64,000 nt of DNA from Bacillota bacterium (GTDB lineage: Bacteria > Bacillota > Clostridia > Christensenellales > SZUA-584): assembly GCA_023397655.1 (NCBI GenBank), contig JAEWTW010000017.1, positions 186,001 through 250,000 on the forward strand, in the 5' to 3' direction. The notes beneath the pieces are model-generated. The model ran no database searches, had not been told where the DNA came from, and saw only the letters and a list, made by a program, of their open reading frames with translations. The first letter of the stretch is position 1; each line of letters starts with the position of its first letter. Shown here piece by piece: positions 42,684-51,575 of the stretch. The translations under genes and the position numbers were made by a program.

Positions 42684-43433
42684 TCAGTATTTTACGATGC
42701 CGGCGAAATCTTCAGCCTTGAGCGCCGCACCGCCGATCAGGCCGCCGTCGATCTCCGACTTTGCCATCAGCTCGGAAGCGTTGGAGGGTTTCATGCTGCC
42801 GCCGTACTGTATACGGATCGCTTTCGCCGTGCCGCCGCCGTACACCTGCTTCACCGCATCACGGATCGCACCGATGGTCTCGTTGGCGTCGTCAGCCGTG
42901 GCCGTCTTGCCGGTGCCGATCGCCCAGATGGGTTCGTAAGCGATGACGATGCCCGCCGCTTCCTCTTCGGAGAGATCCTGCAACGCGAGCTTTGTCTGCT
43001 TGCAAACGACTTCGGCGGTAATCCCGCTTTCACGCTCTTCGAGCGTCTCGCCCACGCATACGATGGGTTTGATGCAGTTCTTAAGCGCCGCCTTCACCTT
43101 TTTATTCACACCCTCGTCCGTCTCGCCAAAGTACTGGCGGCGTTCGGAGTGGCCCAGTATCACATATTCCACGCCCAGCGACAGCAGCATGCCGGGAGAA
43201 ATCTCTCCGGTGTATGCGCCGCTCTCTTCAAAGTGCATGTTCTGCGCGCCCAGCTTGATGTTGGAGCCGGCCAATGCCTCTTTGGCAGCGGCAAGATCCA
43301 CAAACGGCGGGCAAACCACGACATCCACCTTGTCCACATCGGCGACGAGCGGAATCAGCTCCTTGATCAGCGAAACGGTTTCGCCGGGAGTTTTGTTCAT
43401 TTTCCAGTTTCCTGCGATAATCGGTTTTCTCAT
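42684..43433 (-). CDS. tpiA: Triosephosphate isomerase
   Basis: A 249-residue TIM barrel of normal length. The substrate-binding Lys is in GNWKMNK, the catalytic His in VILGHSERR, and the catalytic Glu in AYEPIWAIGTG, which continues into the flexible loop. The C-terminal GGAALKAEDFAGIV is typical. It is separated from pgk by a terminator-like hairpin at 43503-43533, so it may also have its own promoter. Confidence 0.98.
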   Translation of the reverse strand: MRKPIIAGNWKMNKTPGETVSLIKELIPLVADVDKVDVVVCPPFVDLAAAKEALAGSNIKLGAQNMHFEESGAYTGEISPGMLLSLGVEYVILGHSERRQYFGETDEGVNKKVKAALKNCIKPIVCVGETLEERESGITAEVVCKQTKLALQDLSEEEAAGIVIAYEPIWAIGTGKTATADDANETIGAIRDAVKQVYGGGTAKAIRIQYGGSMKPSNASELMAKSEIDGGLIGGAALKAEDFAGIVKY

Positions 43434-43502
43434 GCTTAGCCTCCCAATTTATTATAATCTTTTTATTCTCTTCGTCTGTACCAAAAGCCTTCCTCGGCCT
43501 TT

Positions 43503-43533
43503 AAAAAAAGGCTGCCCCAAAGGGAGCAGCCTT
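43503..43533 (-). terminator. Terminator between pgk and tpiA
   Basis: Read leftward, the stem AAGGCTGC/GCAGCCTT with an inner CCC/GGG pair is followed by TTTTTTT. It could reduce tpiA-gpmI transcription relative to pgk. Confidence 0.8.
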
Positions 43534-43562
43534 CGATTGGCATATACGGAGCGCTGTTCCCT

Positions 43563-44747
43563 TTACTTATCCTGAAGCGCCACGATACCCGGAAGCTCGA
43601 TGCCTTCGAGGTATTCAAGGCTTGCGCCGCCGCCTGTGGATATATGCGTCATCGCATCCGCGAAGCCCAGCTGCTTGACCGCCGCTGCGCTGTCGCCGCC
43701 GCCGATGATCGTCACTGCTTCGGAATCCGCCATCGCTTTGGCGATCGCCTTGGTGCCTTCCGCAAACGGTGCCATTTCAAATACACCCATCGGGCCGTTC
43801 CAGATTATCGTTTTGGCAGTGCGTATCTTGTCGGTGTAAAGCATCTTGGTGGTCGGCCCGATATCAAGACCCAGCCAGCCTTCCGGCATGTGCTCAGAGG
43901 GCACCACATCCGTTTTCGCGTTGACGTCGAATTTGTCCGCCACGATGGAGTCCACCGGCAGCATCATGTCCACGCCCTTGGCTTTCGCTTTTTTAATAAG
44001 ATCCAGCGCAAGCTCCAAACGCTCGTTATCCACCAGCGACGCGCCCACTTCCATGCCTTGGGCTTTCAGGAACGTATAGGCCATGCCGCCGCCGATGATG
44101 ATGGCGTCCACCTTTTTGATCAGGTTGTCGATAACGCCGATTTTGTCCGATACCTTCGCGCCGCCCAGTATCGCCACGAACGGACGGACGGGGCTTTCCA
44201 GTGCGCCGCCCAGCACGTCCAGCTCTTTTCCGATCAGGAACCCGGCGACAGCCGGTATGTAGCTGGCCACGCCCACTGTGGACGCGTGTGCACGGTGCGC
44301 GGTACCGAAAGCGTCATTGACGAATATATCCGCAAAAGAAGCCAGTTTTTTAGAGAACTCAGGATCGTTCGCCGTCTCTTCCTTATGGAAGCGCACGTTC
44401 TCAAGCAGCACGATATCCCCGTCCTGCATGCCATTCACTGCTGCCTGCGCGCTTTCGCCGATCACGTCGGCCGCGAAGGTCACTTTTTTGCCGATCAGCT
44501 TTTCCAGCCGCAGCGCAACTGGCTGCAGTGAAAATTCCGGCTTGAATTCGCCCTTCGGGCGCCCAAGGTGCGAACACAGAATCACCTTGGCGTTCTGACT
44601 GACCAAGTATTCGATCGTGGGAAGCGCAGCCACGATTCTCTTATCATCGGTTACTTCCTTTTTATCGTTGAGGGGTACATTGAAATCGACCCGGACCAGC
44701 ACTTTTTTACCGGCGACTTCAATATCTTTCACTGTCTTTTTGTTCAT
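43563..44747 (-). CDS. pgk: Phosphoglycerate kinase
   Basis: A 394-residue kinase transferring phosphate from 1,3-bisphosphoglycerate to ADP. The N-terminal substrate motif is RVDFNVPL; the middle has AILGGAKVSDKIGV and the C-terminal nucleotide loop is TIIGGGDSAAAV. The reading frame extends 16 codons further upstream, but AAAGGAG precedes the ATG at 44747 and gives the family N-terminus. It is the first gene of the leftward set pgk-tpiA-gpmI. Confidence 0.98.
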   Translation of the reverse strand: MNKKTVKDIEVAGKKVLVRVDFNVPLNDKKEVTDDKRIVAALPTIEYLVSQNAKVILCSHLGRPKGEFKPEFSLQPVALRLEKLIGKKVTFAADVIGESAQAAVNGMQDGDIVLLENVRFHKEETANDPEFSKKLASFADIFVNDAFGTAHRAHASTVGVASYIPAVAGFLIGKELDVLGGALESPVRPFVAILGGAKVSDKIGVIDNLIKKVDAIIIGGGMAYTFLKAQGMEVGASLVDNERLELALDLIKKAKAKGVDMMLPVDSIVADKFDVNAKTDVVPSEHMPEGWLGLDIGPTTKMLYTDKIRTAKTIIWNGPMGVFEMAPFAEGTKAIAKAMADSEAVTIIGGGDSAAAVKQLGFADAMTHISTGGGASLEYLEGIELPGIVALQDK

Positions 44748-44900
44748 ACAAGGCTCCTTTGTTAATAAACAATCAAACTCAATATCATCCATCATTCTAT
44801 TCGAAAGGTATTAAAAAAGCAAGAAAAAAATCCGGCTTTAGTCGTAATCAGTTGCAGTTTCCACAAGTTATCCACATCGCTTTTTAGACCGGCAACATTC

Positions 44901-45365
44901 TCATCGCATGCCTTCAAAACCCTGCTGACGAAGCGCCTCGTAAAGAATAATGCTGACAGCGTTGGACAGATTAAGCGAGCGCAGCTCCGGTTTCATCGGT
45001 ATGCGTATTGCCTCCCCCACGCCGGAGAATATCAGCTCTTCAGGCAAGCCCTTCGTTTCTTTGCCAAATATAAGGTAGCTGCCGTCTTCAAAAGCCGTCT
45101 CGTGATAGCCGCGGCTGGCTTTGGTGGAACAAAGATAGTACTTCCCTTGCGCGTTGGCAGCAAAAAATGCATCCAGGTTCTCGTAAACCTGAACGCCCAA
45201 ATGCGGCCAGTAGTCCAGACCGGCGCGCTTCAGTTGTTTATCGGATATCGAAAAGCCGAGCGGTTCCACCAGATGAAGGCGGGCGCCCGTCACAGCGCAG
45301 GTGCGCGCGATGTTGCCGGTATTAGCCGGAATTTCGGGTTCCACCAGCACGATATGAAAAGACAT
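44901..45365 (-). CDS. trmL: tRNA (cytidine(34)-2'-O)-methyltransferase TrmL
   Basis: A 154-residue SPOUT methyltransferase that modifies the wobble base of tRNA-Leu species. The N-terminal IVLVEPEIPANTGNIART and the C-terminal knot segments YLIFGKETKGLP and LNLSNAVSIILYEA are those of TrmL/YibK. GGGGG lies 6 bases from the ATG at 45365, so I preferred it to the ATG two codons upstream. It stands alone, with small gaps on both sides. Confidence 0.92.
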   Translation of the reverse strand: MSFHIVLVEPEIPANTGNIARTCAVTGARLHLVEPLGFSISDKQLKRAGLDYWPHLGVQVYENLDAFFAANAQGKYYLCSTKASRGYHETAFEDGSYLIFGKETKGLPEELIFSGVGEAIRIPMKPELRSLNLSNAVSIILYEALRQQGFEGMR

Positions 45366-45482
45366 CCTCATCCCCCTGTTCTAATGACGTTCCGCATGAT
45401 TATATAAAATATCACGCGCCGTTTCAACAGAGGATTGCAGGATGTCAGAGATAAACGCCGGTTTACCGGCTGTTAGTTAATA

Positions 45483-45707
45483 TCAGTTGAATGCGGACGG
45501 AAATACCTTTACCAGCTCACCGCCGTGCAGCACTGAATCCATGCTGCATTTCTTGCCGTCCACCACGATGATCCCCGCCATGTCCACCGGGAATTTGACC
45601 TGTTTCAGTACGTCGATAACTTTCTTGTCGTTGCATATCTCGCACTGCACCACCTGCTTGGACAAGAATCTGTCGAGTCCGCTCTTCAGCTTGAGTGTCA
45701 CTGTCAT
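45483..45707 (-). CDS. MoaD/ThiS-like beta-grasp protein without the Gly-Gly tail
   Basis: A 74-residue protein with a MoaD/ThiS-like pattern. It has the N-terminal strand, the VDMAGIIVVDGKKCSMDSVL middle and an acidic-hydrophobic end GELVKVFPSAFN. True sulfur carriers end in Gly-Gly for adenylation, which is absent here. It therefore may be a regulatory or stand-alone beta-grasp protein. It carries two Cys in VQCEICNDKK, spaced CxxC. Neighbours do not suggest a pathway. Confidence 0.6.
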   Translation of the reverse strand: MTVTLKLKSGLDRFLSKQVVQCEICNDKKVIDVLKQVKFPVDMAGIIVVDGKKCSMDSVLHGGELVKVFPSAFN

Positions 45708-45894
45708 AACTGTCTCCTATGCTGCTTTCATTCAGACTTTATGCTTAGTATAATCAGAATATATTGCTTTGGTTCAGAAAACCGCAATGCAATCATTCTA
45801 TCGCGACAAAGAACGGATTGTAAAGCGATTTTTATGCTATATATGTTAAGTTTATGTTACAATATGACAGGCATTTATATGGATTACCTGCTTG

Positions 45895-46503
45895 TTATGT
45901 CTCTTTTTTACCGGAAATAATATATAAATCGGCGGTGTCGATACTGATATCAATGGTAAATAACGGTTCGAACCAGTGCATCTCCTGATTTGCCGGTTCA
46001 AGCGGAACGCTGCAGGCGTTTGCCCCTCGCATTTGGTGCACATCATTTATACGGCTTCGCCCGCGGCTGTGCGCGATGATAAAACGGCCGCCGTCTGCCG
46101 CCAACTCATGCGTCTTTCGGGCAAACAAGGCTTTATCGAAAAAATGCGGGTAAGCGTTGTATATGATGATGCGGTCAAATCGCGCCGCCTCCAGCGCACA
46201 GTAATCCGCCGCTGCCACTGCAAGCCGCGCATCTCTTTGTTTATCGCGCGCCCTTTGTGCCATTTCTTCAGATATATCCACACCCAGCACAAATTCCGGT
46301 TCGGACGCCAGCAGCCACGGGAAAAGCACGCCCGTTCCGCAGCCCACATCAAGCAGCCGCATACCCGGATACAGATCGCAAAAGGACAGTATCCGGCTGA
46401 GCGTTTCCGGCTCGCATCGCGAGGTGCGGTCCCAATGTCCGGCACGGGCGTTAAAATAGTCTTTGGTCAAGTTATTGCGCTCCGTATAAAGTTTCGGCGT
46501 CAT
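45895..46503 (-). CDS. Class I SAM-dependent methyltransferase
   Basis: A 202-residue Rossmann-fold methyltransferase. The SAM-binding motif I is LLDVGCGTGVLFPWL, motif II the acidic VLGVDISEEM, and motif III the ADYCALEAARFDRIIIYNAYPHFF segment. The N-terminus YFNARAGHWD resembles UbiE-like and small-molecule methyltransferases. The substrate is unknown. A single gene, divergent from spoVB. Confidence 0.85.
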   Translation of the reverse strand: MTPKLYTERNNLTKDYFNARAGHWDRTSRCEPETLSRILSFCDLYPGMRLLDVGCGTGVLFPWLLASEPEFVLGVDISEEMAQRARDKQRDARLAVAAADYCALEAARFDRIIIYNAYPHFFDKALFARKTHELAADGGRFIIAHSRGRSRINDVHQMRGANACSVPLEPANQEMHWFEPLFTIDISIDTADLYIISGKKET

Positions 46504-46664
46504 GGCATGGACATCCTTGTAGGTGATCGGAACCTGAGTTGTTCAACCGTTACAGCGATGCAGCTTAGCCTCAATCCGCAGTTCCCGCATGAACTATACA
46601 CTGTTTGATTATATATAGAATGAAGTTTCCCCGCAATGCCAGAATTCTTTTAACGTGAATGGCA

Positions 46665-46693
46665 TTGGCAAAACAATGGTTTTATAATATAAT
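46665..46693 (+). promoter_or_regulatory. Candidate sigma-A promoter of the spoVB-mazG cluster
   Basis: TTGGCA at 46665-46670 and TATAAT at 46688-46693 have a 17-base spacer. The spoVB ATG is 55 bases downstream. Confidence 0.65.
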
Positions 46694-46748
46694 TCAAAAG
46701 ATATAAGACAATTAGTAAATTTATACATCTCAGGATGGGAGTATAGTT

Positions 46749-48380
46749 ATGACCAAAGGGCAAAGAAGTTTTGTAAAGGGCGCGGCGATATTAGGTATTG
46801 CAGGATTGTTCGTGAAAATAATCGGCGCCATATTCCGCATACCTTTGAGCAACATCATCGGCACCGAAGGCATGGCCAGCTATCAAGTCGCCTATCCCAT
46901 CTATGCGGCGCTTGTCGTGATCTCCACAGCCGGCCTGCCCACCGCAATATCCCGCATGGTGTCTGAACGCGTTTCCGTCGGCGACCATCGCGGTGCCCAC
47001 AAGGTTTTTCAAACCGCGTTTAAGGTGCTGCTGTTGATCGGCATTGTTTCCACCGTCGTCATGCTGGGGGTTGCCGGTCCGGTGGCCAATGCCGCCAAAA
47101 TACCGGAAGCGAAGCTCTCATTGCAGATGATCGCCCCGGCACTGCTGTTTGTCTCATTGCTCTCCGCTTACCGTGGCTACTTCCAGGGCCTGCAGCTGAT
47201 GATGCCCACCGCAATGACCCAGATCGTGGAACAGCTGATCAAGCTGGGTGCCGGCTTATATTTTGCTTCTCTGTGGTGGACGCCTCAGGCTCCGCATCTG
47301 GGCGCAGCCGGCGCACTGCTGGGCGTTTCTCTGTCTGAGGTTGTTGCGCTGCTGCTGATCATCATTTTGTATAATCGAAAGAAACATGAGATACGGGATA
47401 AGCGGCGCATGCTGCCTAACACTGAATATAAAGCGAAACGATCAATACTGGCTGATCTCGCCGTTATAGCGCTGCCCATCGCGCTGGGCGGCTGCATCAT
47501 GCCGCTGGTGGGCGCTGCCGACACTTTTATTATTACCAATCAGATGGCGGGCATGGACTATTCCGCTTATAACCCCCTCACACCCAAAGCCAACTATGGC
47601 GTGCTGACCGGTCTTGTCAATCCGCTGATCAATATGCCGGCAGTGTTGTCGCTGGCGCTGTGCATGAGCCTTGTTCCCGCCATATCCGAAGCCCGTGCGC
47701 TGAACAACCAGTCCATGGTCAGCGCACGCTCCGCGATGGGCTTTAAGCTGGGGCTGCTGATCGGCTTGCCCTGCGCCGTCGGCATGTATCTGCTGGCCGA
47801 GCCGATCATTCATCTGCTGTACGCATCCGACAAGATCAGCGCCGCGGAAATCGCCGTGGGCGGTGAGCTGCTGCGAATCCTTGCCATCGGCGTGCTCTTC
47901 CTCACGATGCTGCAGACGATGACGGGCATACTGCAGGGCTCGGGGCACCAGTTCGTGCCGCTCTTCAATCTGCTCATCGGCGCGCTTGTCAAGGTGGTCT
48001 TGAGCATCGTGCTCATCCGCATCCCCTCCCTTAACATCAACGGCGCTGCCATCGGCACCGCCGCCTGCTACGGTATTGCCGCCGTGCTGAACGTGATTTC
48101 CGTCGCGCGGCTCACCAAGCCGGATATACGCTTTTTCTCCGGCTTCATCATGCCGCTGCTGTCCACCGCCGCAATGGGCTTGGTCACGTATATGCTGTAC
48201 AGGGTTATGTCCGCAAGCCACGGCAACACATCGTCGGTGCTGGTGTCCATTTTGGCAGCCGTGCTGGTGTATGTCGTGATGCTGTTTGTCACAGGCTCGC
48301 TCAAACAAACGGATATGGAATACATTCCCGGCGGTGGCCGCATCACAAAAGCAATGAACAAACTCGGTTTCTGGAGATAA
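46749..48380 (+). CDS. spoVB: Stage V sporulation protein B / MurJ-like lipid flippase
   Basis: A 543-residue MATE/MOP-type flippase with about 14 membrane helices. The N-terminal signature is GAAILGIAGLFVKIIGAIFRIPLSN, as in SpoVB and the YabM group. It moves lipid-linked precursors across the membrane; SpoVB is needed for spore cortex synthesis, while YabM-like paralogues act in growth. The order spoVB-mazG-HU resembles the yabM-yabN region of Bacillus, which supports a YabM/SpoVB identity. The start ATG follows GGATGGGAG. Confidence 0.85.
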   Translation: MTKGQRSFVKGAAILGIAGLFVKIIGAIFRIPLSNIIGTEGMASYQVAYPIYAALVVISTAGLPTAISRMVSERVSVGDHRGAHKVFQTAFKVLLLIGIVSTVVMLGVAGPVANAAKIPEAKLSLQMIAPALLFVSLLSAYRGYFQGLQLMMPTAMTQIVEQLIKLGAGLYFASLWWTPQAPHLGAAGALLGVSLSEVVALLLIIILYNRKKHEIRDKRRMLPNTEYKAKRSILADLAVIALPIALGGCIMPLVGAADTFIITNQMAGMDYSAYNPLTPKANYGVLTGLVNPLINMPAVLSLALCMSLVPAISEARALNNQSMVSARSAMGFKLGLLIGLPCAVGMYLLAEPIIHLLYASDKISAAEIAVGGELLRILAIGVLFLTMLQTMTGILQGSGHQFVPLFNLLIGALVKVVLSIVLIRIPSLNINGAAIGTAACYGIAAVLNVISVARLTKPDIRFFSGFIMPLLSTAAMGLVTYMLYRVMSASHGNTSSVLVSILAAVLVYVVMLFVTGSLKQTDMEYIPGGGRITKAMNKLGFWR

Positions 48381-48384
48381 ACGC

Positions 48385-49794
48385 ATGCACATCACCATCG
48401 CCGGGATGAGCCCGGACGGATACATGAACGATAAGGTACTGGCGGCTGTAAAGAGCGCAAGCTCCGTTGTACTGCAGACACTGCGCGCGGGCAATCCCCC
48501 GCCGGATATGGTGTACGACACATTGGACAGCCTCTACGACACATCTGACGACTTCGATGCACTCACGGACACCGCCTGCGGCCGGCTCAGTCACGACGGG
48601 TTGCTGTTTGTGACGCTGGGCGACTTCTGCCACAACCGTATCGCCGCGGCCCTTGTGCGCCGTGTGCTGGATGCGGGCGGTACCGTCAGCACGATTCCAT
48701 ATGCAGACCCTGCGTTGAGCTCAGCTTTCGCTTCCGGCCTTTTGGATGGCGCTTCGGGCGTGTCCATTCACCCGGCTTCTTCTTTCACCCGCGTCAGCGA
48801 CACCAGCATGGCGCTGGTCATCAGCGAGATCGACAGCCGCTTACTCGCATCCGACGTCAAGCTGAAGCTCGCAGGCAGCTACGGAGACGAATATCCTGTA
48901 TTCCTCGTGGATACACGCAGCGGAAAAGGCGAAAACATTTTGCTTTGTCAGCTTGACGGCGCGCCTTCCTACGGTTATTATACTAGCGTGGTAATCGTTC
49001 CCTGCCAGATAGTGCACAAAAGCAGGTTCCTTTTCACGGACCTGGTGGACGTCATGGCAAAGCTGCGTTCGCGCAGCGGCTGCCCATGGGACAAGGCTCA
49101 AACGCATGTCAGCCTGAAGCGGTATCTTATCGAAGAAGGCTATGAGGTGCTTGAGGCGATCGACAACGAGGACTTGGACGCGCTCTACGACGAGTTGGGC
49201 GATGTGCTGCTGCAGGTGGTGTTCCATGCCCGTATCGGCGAGCAGCAGGGCGAGTTCGACATCAGCGACGTGACCACAGCGATATGCCGCAAAATGATAT
49301 CCCGGCACACCCACATATTTGGCGACGCTGTTGCGGATACGCCGCAGGATGTGGTGAACAACTGGGAACAGATCAAAAAGGATGAGCGCGGCCAGCAGTC
49401 GCAGACGGATGTGCTCATGAGTGTGCCCAAAAGCATGCCGGGGCTGATGCGTAGCGGTAAGGTGCAGCACAAGGCGGCACATGTGGGTTTCGACTTTCCC
49501 GATGCGGCGCAGGCAATGGACAAGCTTCGGGAGGAAATGGCCGAAGTGATGGCCGAGACGGACAAGGACGCACTGACCGAAGAATGCGGTGATCTGCTGT
49601 TTGCCGCCGTCAATGTGGTGAGGTTGCTGGGTGTGGAGCCGGAAACGGCAATGCAGAAAGCCACGGACAAGTTTATCGCGAGGTTCGCGCTGGTGGAAAG
49701 ATTGGCGGATGAGCGCCATGTGGACATGCAGCATTGCGGCATTGAAATGCTGGATACGCTGTGGAATGAAGCCAAGGCGATGCTTAAGCAGTAA
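48385..49794 (+). CDS. mazG: Nucleoside triphosphate pyrophosphohydrolase MazG with N-terminal tetrapyrrole-methylase-like domain (YabN)
   Basis: A 469-residue fusion. Residues 1-220 are a degraded tetrapyrrole methylase-like domain beginning MHITIAGMSPDG. Residues about 230-469 are MazG, which removes non-canonical NTPs; the helical motif EEGYEVLEAIDNEDLDALYDELGD gives the conserved EExxE-and-ExxD metal ligands. This two-domain layout is that of Bacillus YabN. It begins 4 bases after spoVB and is followed by the HU gene. Confidence 0.92.
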   Translation: MHITIAGMSPDGYMNDKVLAAVKSASSVVLQTLRAGNPPPDMVYDTLDSLYDTSDDFDALTDTACGRLSHDGLLFVTLGDFCHNRIAAALVRRVLDAGGTVSTIPYADPALSSAFASGLLDGASGVSIHPASSFTRVSDTSMALVISEIDSRLLASDVKLKLAGSYGDEYPVFLVDTRSGKGENILLCQLDGAPSYGYYTSVVIVPCQIVHKSRFLFTDLVDVMAKLRSRSGCPWDKAQTHVSLKRYLIEEGYEVLEAIDNEDLDALYDELGDVLLQVVFHARIGEQQGEFDISDVTTAICRKMISRHTHIFGDAVADTPQDVVNNWEQIKKDERGQQSQTDVLMSVPKSMPGLMRSGKVQHKAAHVGFDFPDAAQAMDKLREEMAEVMAETDKDALTEECGDLLFAAVNVVRLLGVEPETAMQKATDKFIARFALVERLADERHVDMQHCGIEMLDTLWNEAKAMLKQ

Positions 49795-49890
49795 AAGGCT
49801 CAATGTGTATTAATGGGGTAACAGTTTGAGAGGGCCAAAAGTTTTTCCGCCCGACAAACTCAAATATAAATATTCAGGAGGAAACATTAA

Positions 49891-50166
49891 ATGAACAAAA
49901 CAGAATTAGTGGCAGCAGTTGCCGAAAAAGCTCAACTCTCCAAGAAGGACACCGATGCAGCCCTCGCTGCTCTGGTTGATGTGATCGGAAGCACGCTGGC
50001 CGGTGGCGACAAGGTTCAGTGGACAGGTTTTGGCTCCTATGAGCTCCGTCAGAGAGCCGCCAGAAAAGGCGTGAACCCGGCGACTGGCGCTCAGATCGAC
50101 ATCCCCGCTTCAAGCGCTCCGGCTTTCAAACCCGGCAAAGCGTTCAAAGACATGGTCAGCAAATAA
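49891..50166 (+). CDS. hup: HU family DNA-binding protein
   Basis: A 91-residue nucleoid protein. The N-terminal helical dimer part and the DNA-binding arm, including VQWTGFGSYELRQRAARKG and NPATGAQIDIPA, are typical of HU. The ATG follows AGGAGG. It is 96 bases after mazG, and the leader holds a possible CAGTTTG/CAAACT hairpin. A strong terminator follows. Confidence 0.97.
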   Translation: MNKTELVAAVAEKAQLSKKDTDAALAALVDVIGSTLAGGDKVQWTGFGSYELRQRAARKGVNPATGAQIDIPASSAPAFKPGKAFKDMVSK

Positions 50167-50215
50167 GCGGACGCCAATTCTAGAAACTTTCCAGGATTAT
50201 AAAACGCTTAAAAAA

Positions 50216-50247
50216 GAGCGCGGTAACTTTCGCGCTCTTTTTCTTTT
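50216..50247 (+). terminator. Terminator of the HU gene
   Basis: Stem GAGCGCG/CGCGCTC (50216-50222 with 50231-50237) flanked by A and T runs, then TTTTTCTTTTT. Confidence 0.9.
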
Positions 50248-50372
50248 TTAATGATTGTTCAGTTCACATAAGTTTAACATTGCGTCATACGGTTTCATGA
50301 TATATTCTATTAGTGAAGACTGCCGTCATAATGCTGTTTCGGTTATTATAACGGCTAAGGAGTATCAACGAT

Positions 50373-51575
50373 TTGAAAAAGCCATCAAAATCCTCCGGTG
50401 GATTCAAGATATTGGCGCAGTATGTACTGCTTGTTATTTATCAGGCCACTTTCGGCCTTTTCGTGAGGCTGCGCTACAATCTTCACCGTGCCGGCCTTTC
50501 CCCCATACCCAAAAAAGGGCCGTTTTTTTTGCTGGGAAACCATACGAACAACTTTGACGGGCTGTTTATACAGTGTCTGTTTCCCCGCCCCATCCGGTTT
50601 GTGGTGACCGACGGCATGTTCAAAAAAAAGGTGCTTGCGCGCCTGCTTAATCTCGTTGATTACATTCCCAAGCGCAAATCCGTGAGCGATGTAGCCGCGA
50701 TACGCAAGATTATCAATCTTGTCAAACAGGGCGGCATCGTGGGCATATTCCCCGAAGGAGGCCGTAATTGGGACGGCATGACCGGTCCCATCACACCGGC
50801 AACGTTCAGGCTGATCGAGATGCTGAAAATACCCGTCGTTGTGGCAAATATACGCGGCGGTTACCTTTCAGAGCCGCGCTGGGCTGACAACAAACGGCGC
50901 GGCCGCGTTGACGTGCATCTAAAAACCGTAATTGAAGCGGGCAGCTCCCTCAGCGCCTCAGAGATAGAAAAAAAGATCGTTGATTCTCTAGCGCACAACG
51001 AATACGACTGGCAGCTCGAAGCCAGAGTTCCTTTCCGGGGACGCGGGTTGTGCAAGGGAATAGAACGCCTGATGTTTATTTGCCCGGTTTGCGGCGCGCT
51101 CGGTACGGTGATGTCTTCCGATAAGGATGCCTGGTGTACGTCCTGCCAGTCGCGTTTTACACTGGACGTTTACGGTTTCCTGCATTCACAAAGCGCCCCT
51201 CTACCCTCGGACAGGCTGGATATCATCCACAGCCGCCAGCTTTCGCGGCTTGAATCGCTTTTTGATTCACAGCCGCAAACCACCCGCCTGCTGGCCGATC
51301 AAGGCTGCATATTGCTCAGCTCCAACAAACGGGAAGACGCGTTTATGCCCATCGACAGCGGCACGGCCATATTGACACGAGACCAGATCATCATCGGCCG
51401 ATTCGGCTTTGATCTGGCCAAGATGTCTGGTATTAATGTTTATTTTAAAAGCCACCTCGAATTCAAATATCAGTCCGTCGATTACCGTATCGGTTTTGAA
51501 AGCCCGCATGTGTCAGTTTATAAATGGCAATGCGCTGTTGAGTTGGCGAAGAAGAGGATATCAGCTGAAGAATGA
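50373..51575 (+). CDS. PlsC-like acyltransferase with a zinc ribbon and long C-terminal extension
   Basis: A 400-residue protein. The acyltransferase motif I is NHTNNFD (His57 and Asp62, spacing HxxxxD), and motif III is FPEGGR (127-131). It has a membrane-associated N-terminus. After residue 230 it departs from PlsC: a C4 zinc ribbon (Cys237, Cys240, Cys255, Cys258), then about 140 residues of unknown fold. Phosphatidic-acid synthesis is possible, but a different lipid is equally likely. The start is TTG at 50373, with AAGGAG just upstream. It overlaps the GPH transporter gene by ATGA. Confidence 0.8.
   Translation: MKKPSKSSGGFKILAQYVLLVIYQATFGLFVRLRYNLHRAGLSPIPKKGPFFLLGNHTNNFDGLFIQCLFPRPIRFVVTDGMFKKKVLARLLNLVDYIPKRKSVSDVAAIRKIINLVKQGGIVGIFPEGGRNWDGMTGPITPATFRLIEMLKIPVVVANIRGGYLSEPRWADNKRRGRVDVHLKTVIEAGSSLSASEIEKKIVDSLAHNEYDWQLEARVPFRGRGLCKGIERLMFICPVCGALGTVMSSDKDAWCTSCQSRFTLDVYGFLHSQSAPLPSDRLDIIHSRQLSRLESLFDSQPQTTRLLADQGCILLSSNKREDAFMPIDSGTAILTRDQIIIGRFGFDLAKMSGINVYFKSHLEFKYQSVDYRIGFESPHVSVYKWQCAVELAKKRISAEE

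Noticed and set aside
41664..43439. A 591-codon frame on the plus strand
   Set aside because: It lies opposite gpmI and tpiA, which have full family motifs. It is an antisense shadow favoured by high GC.
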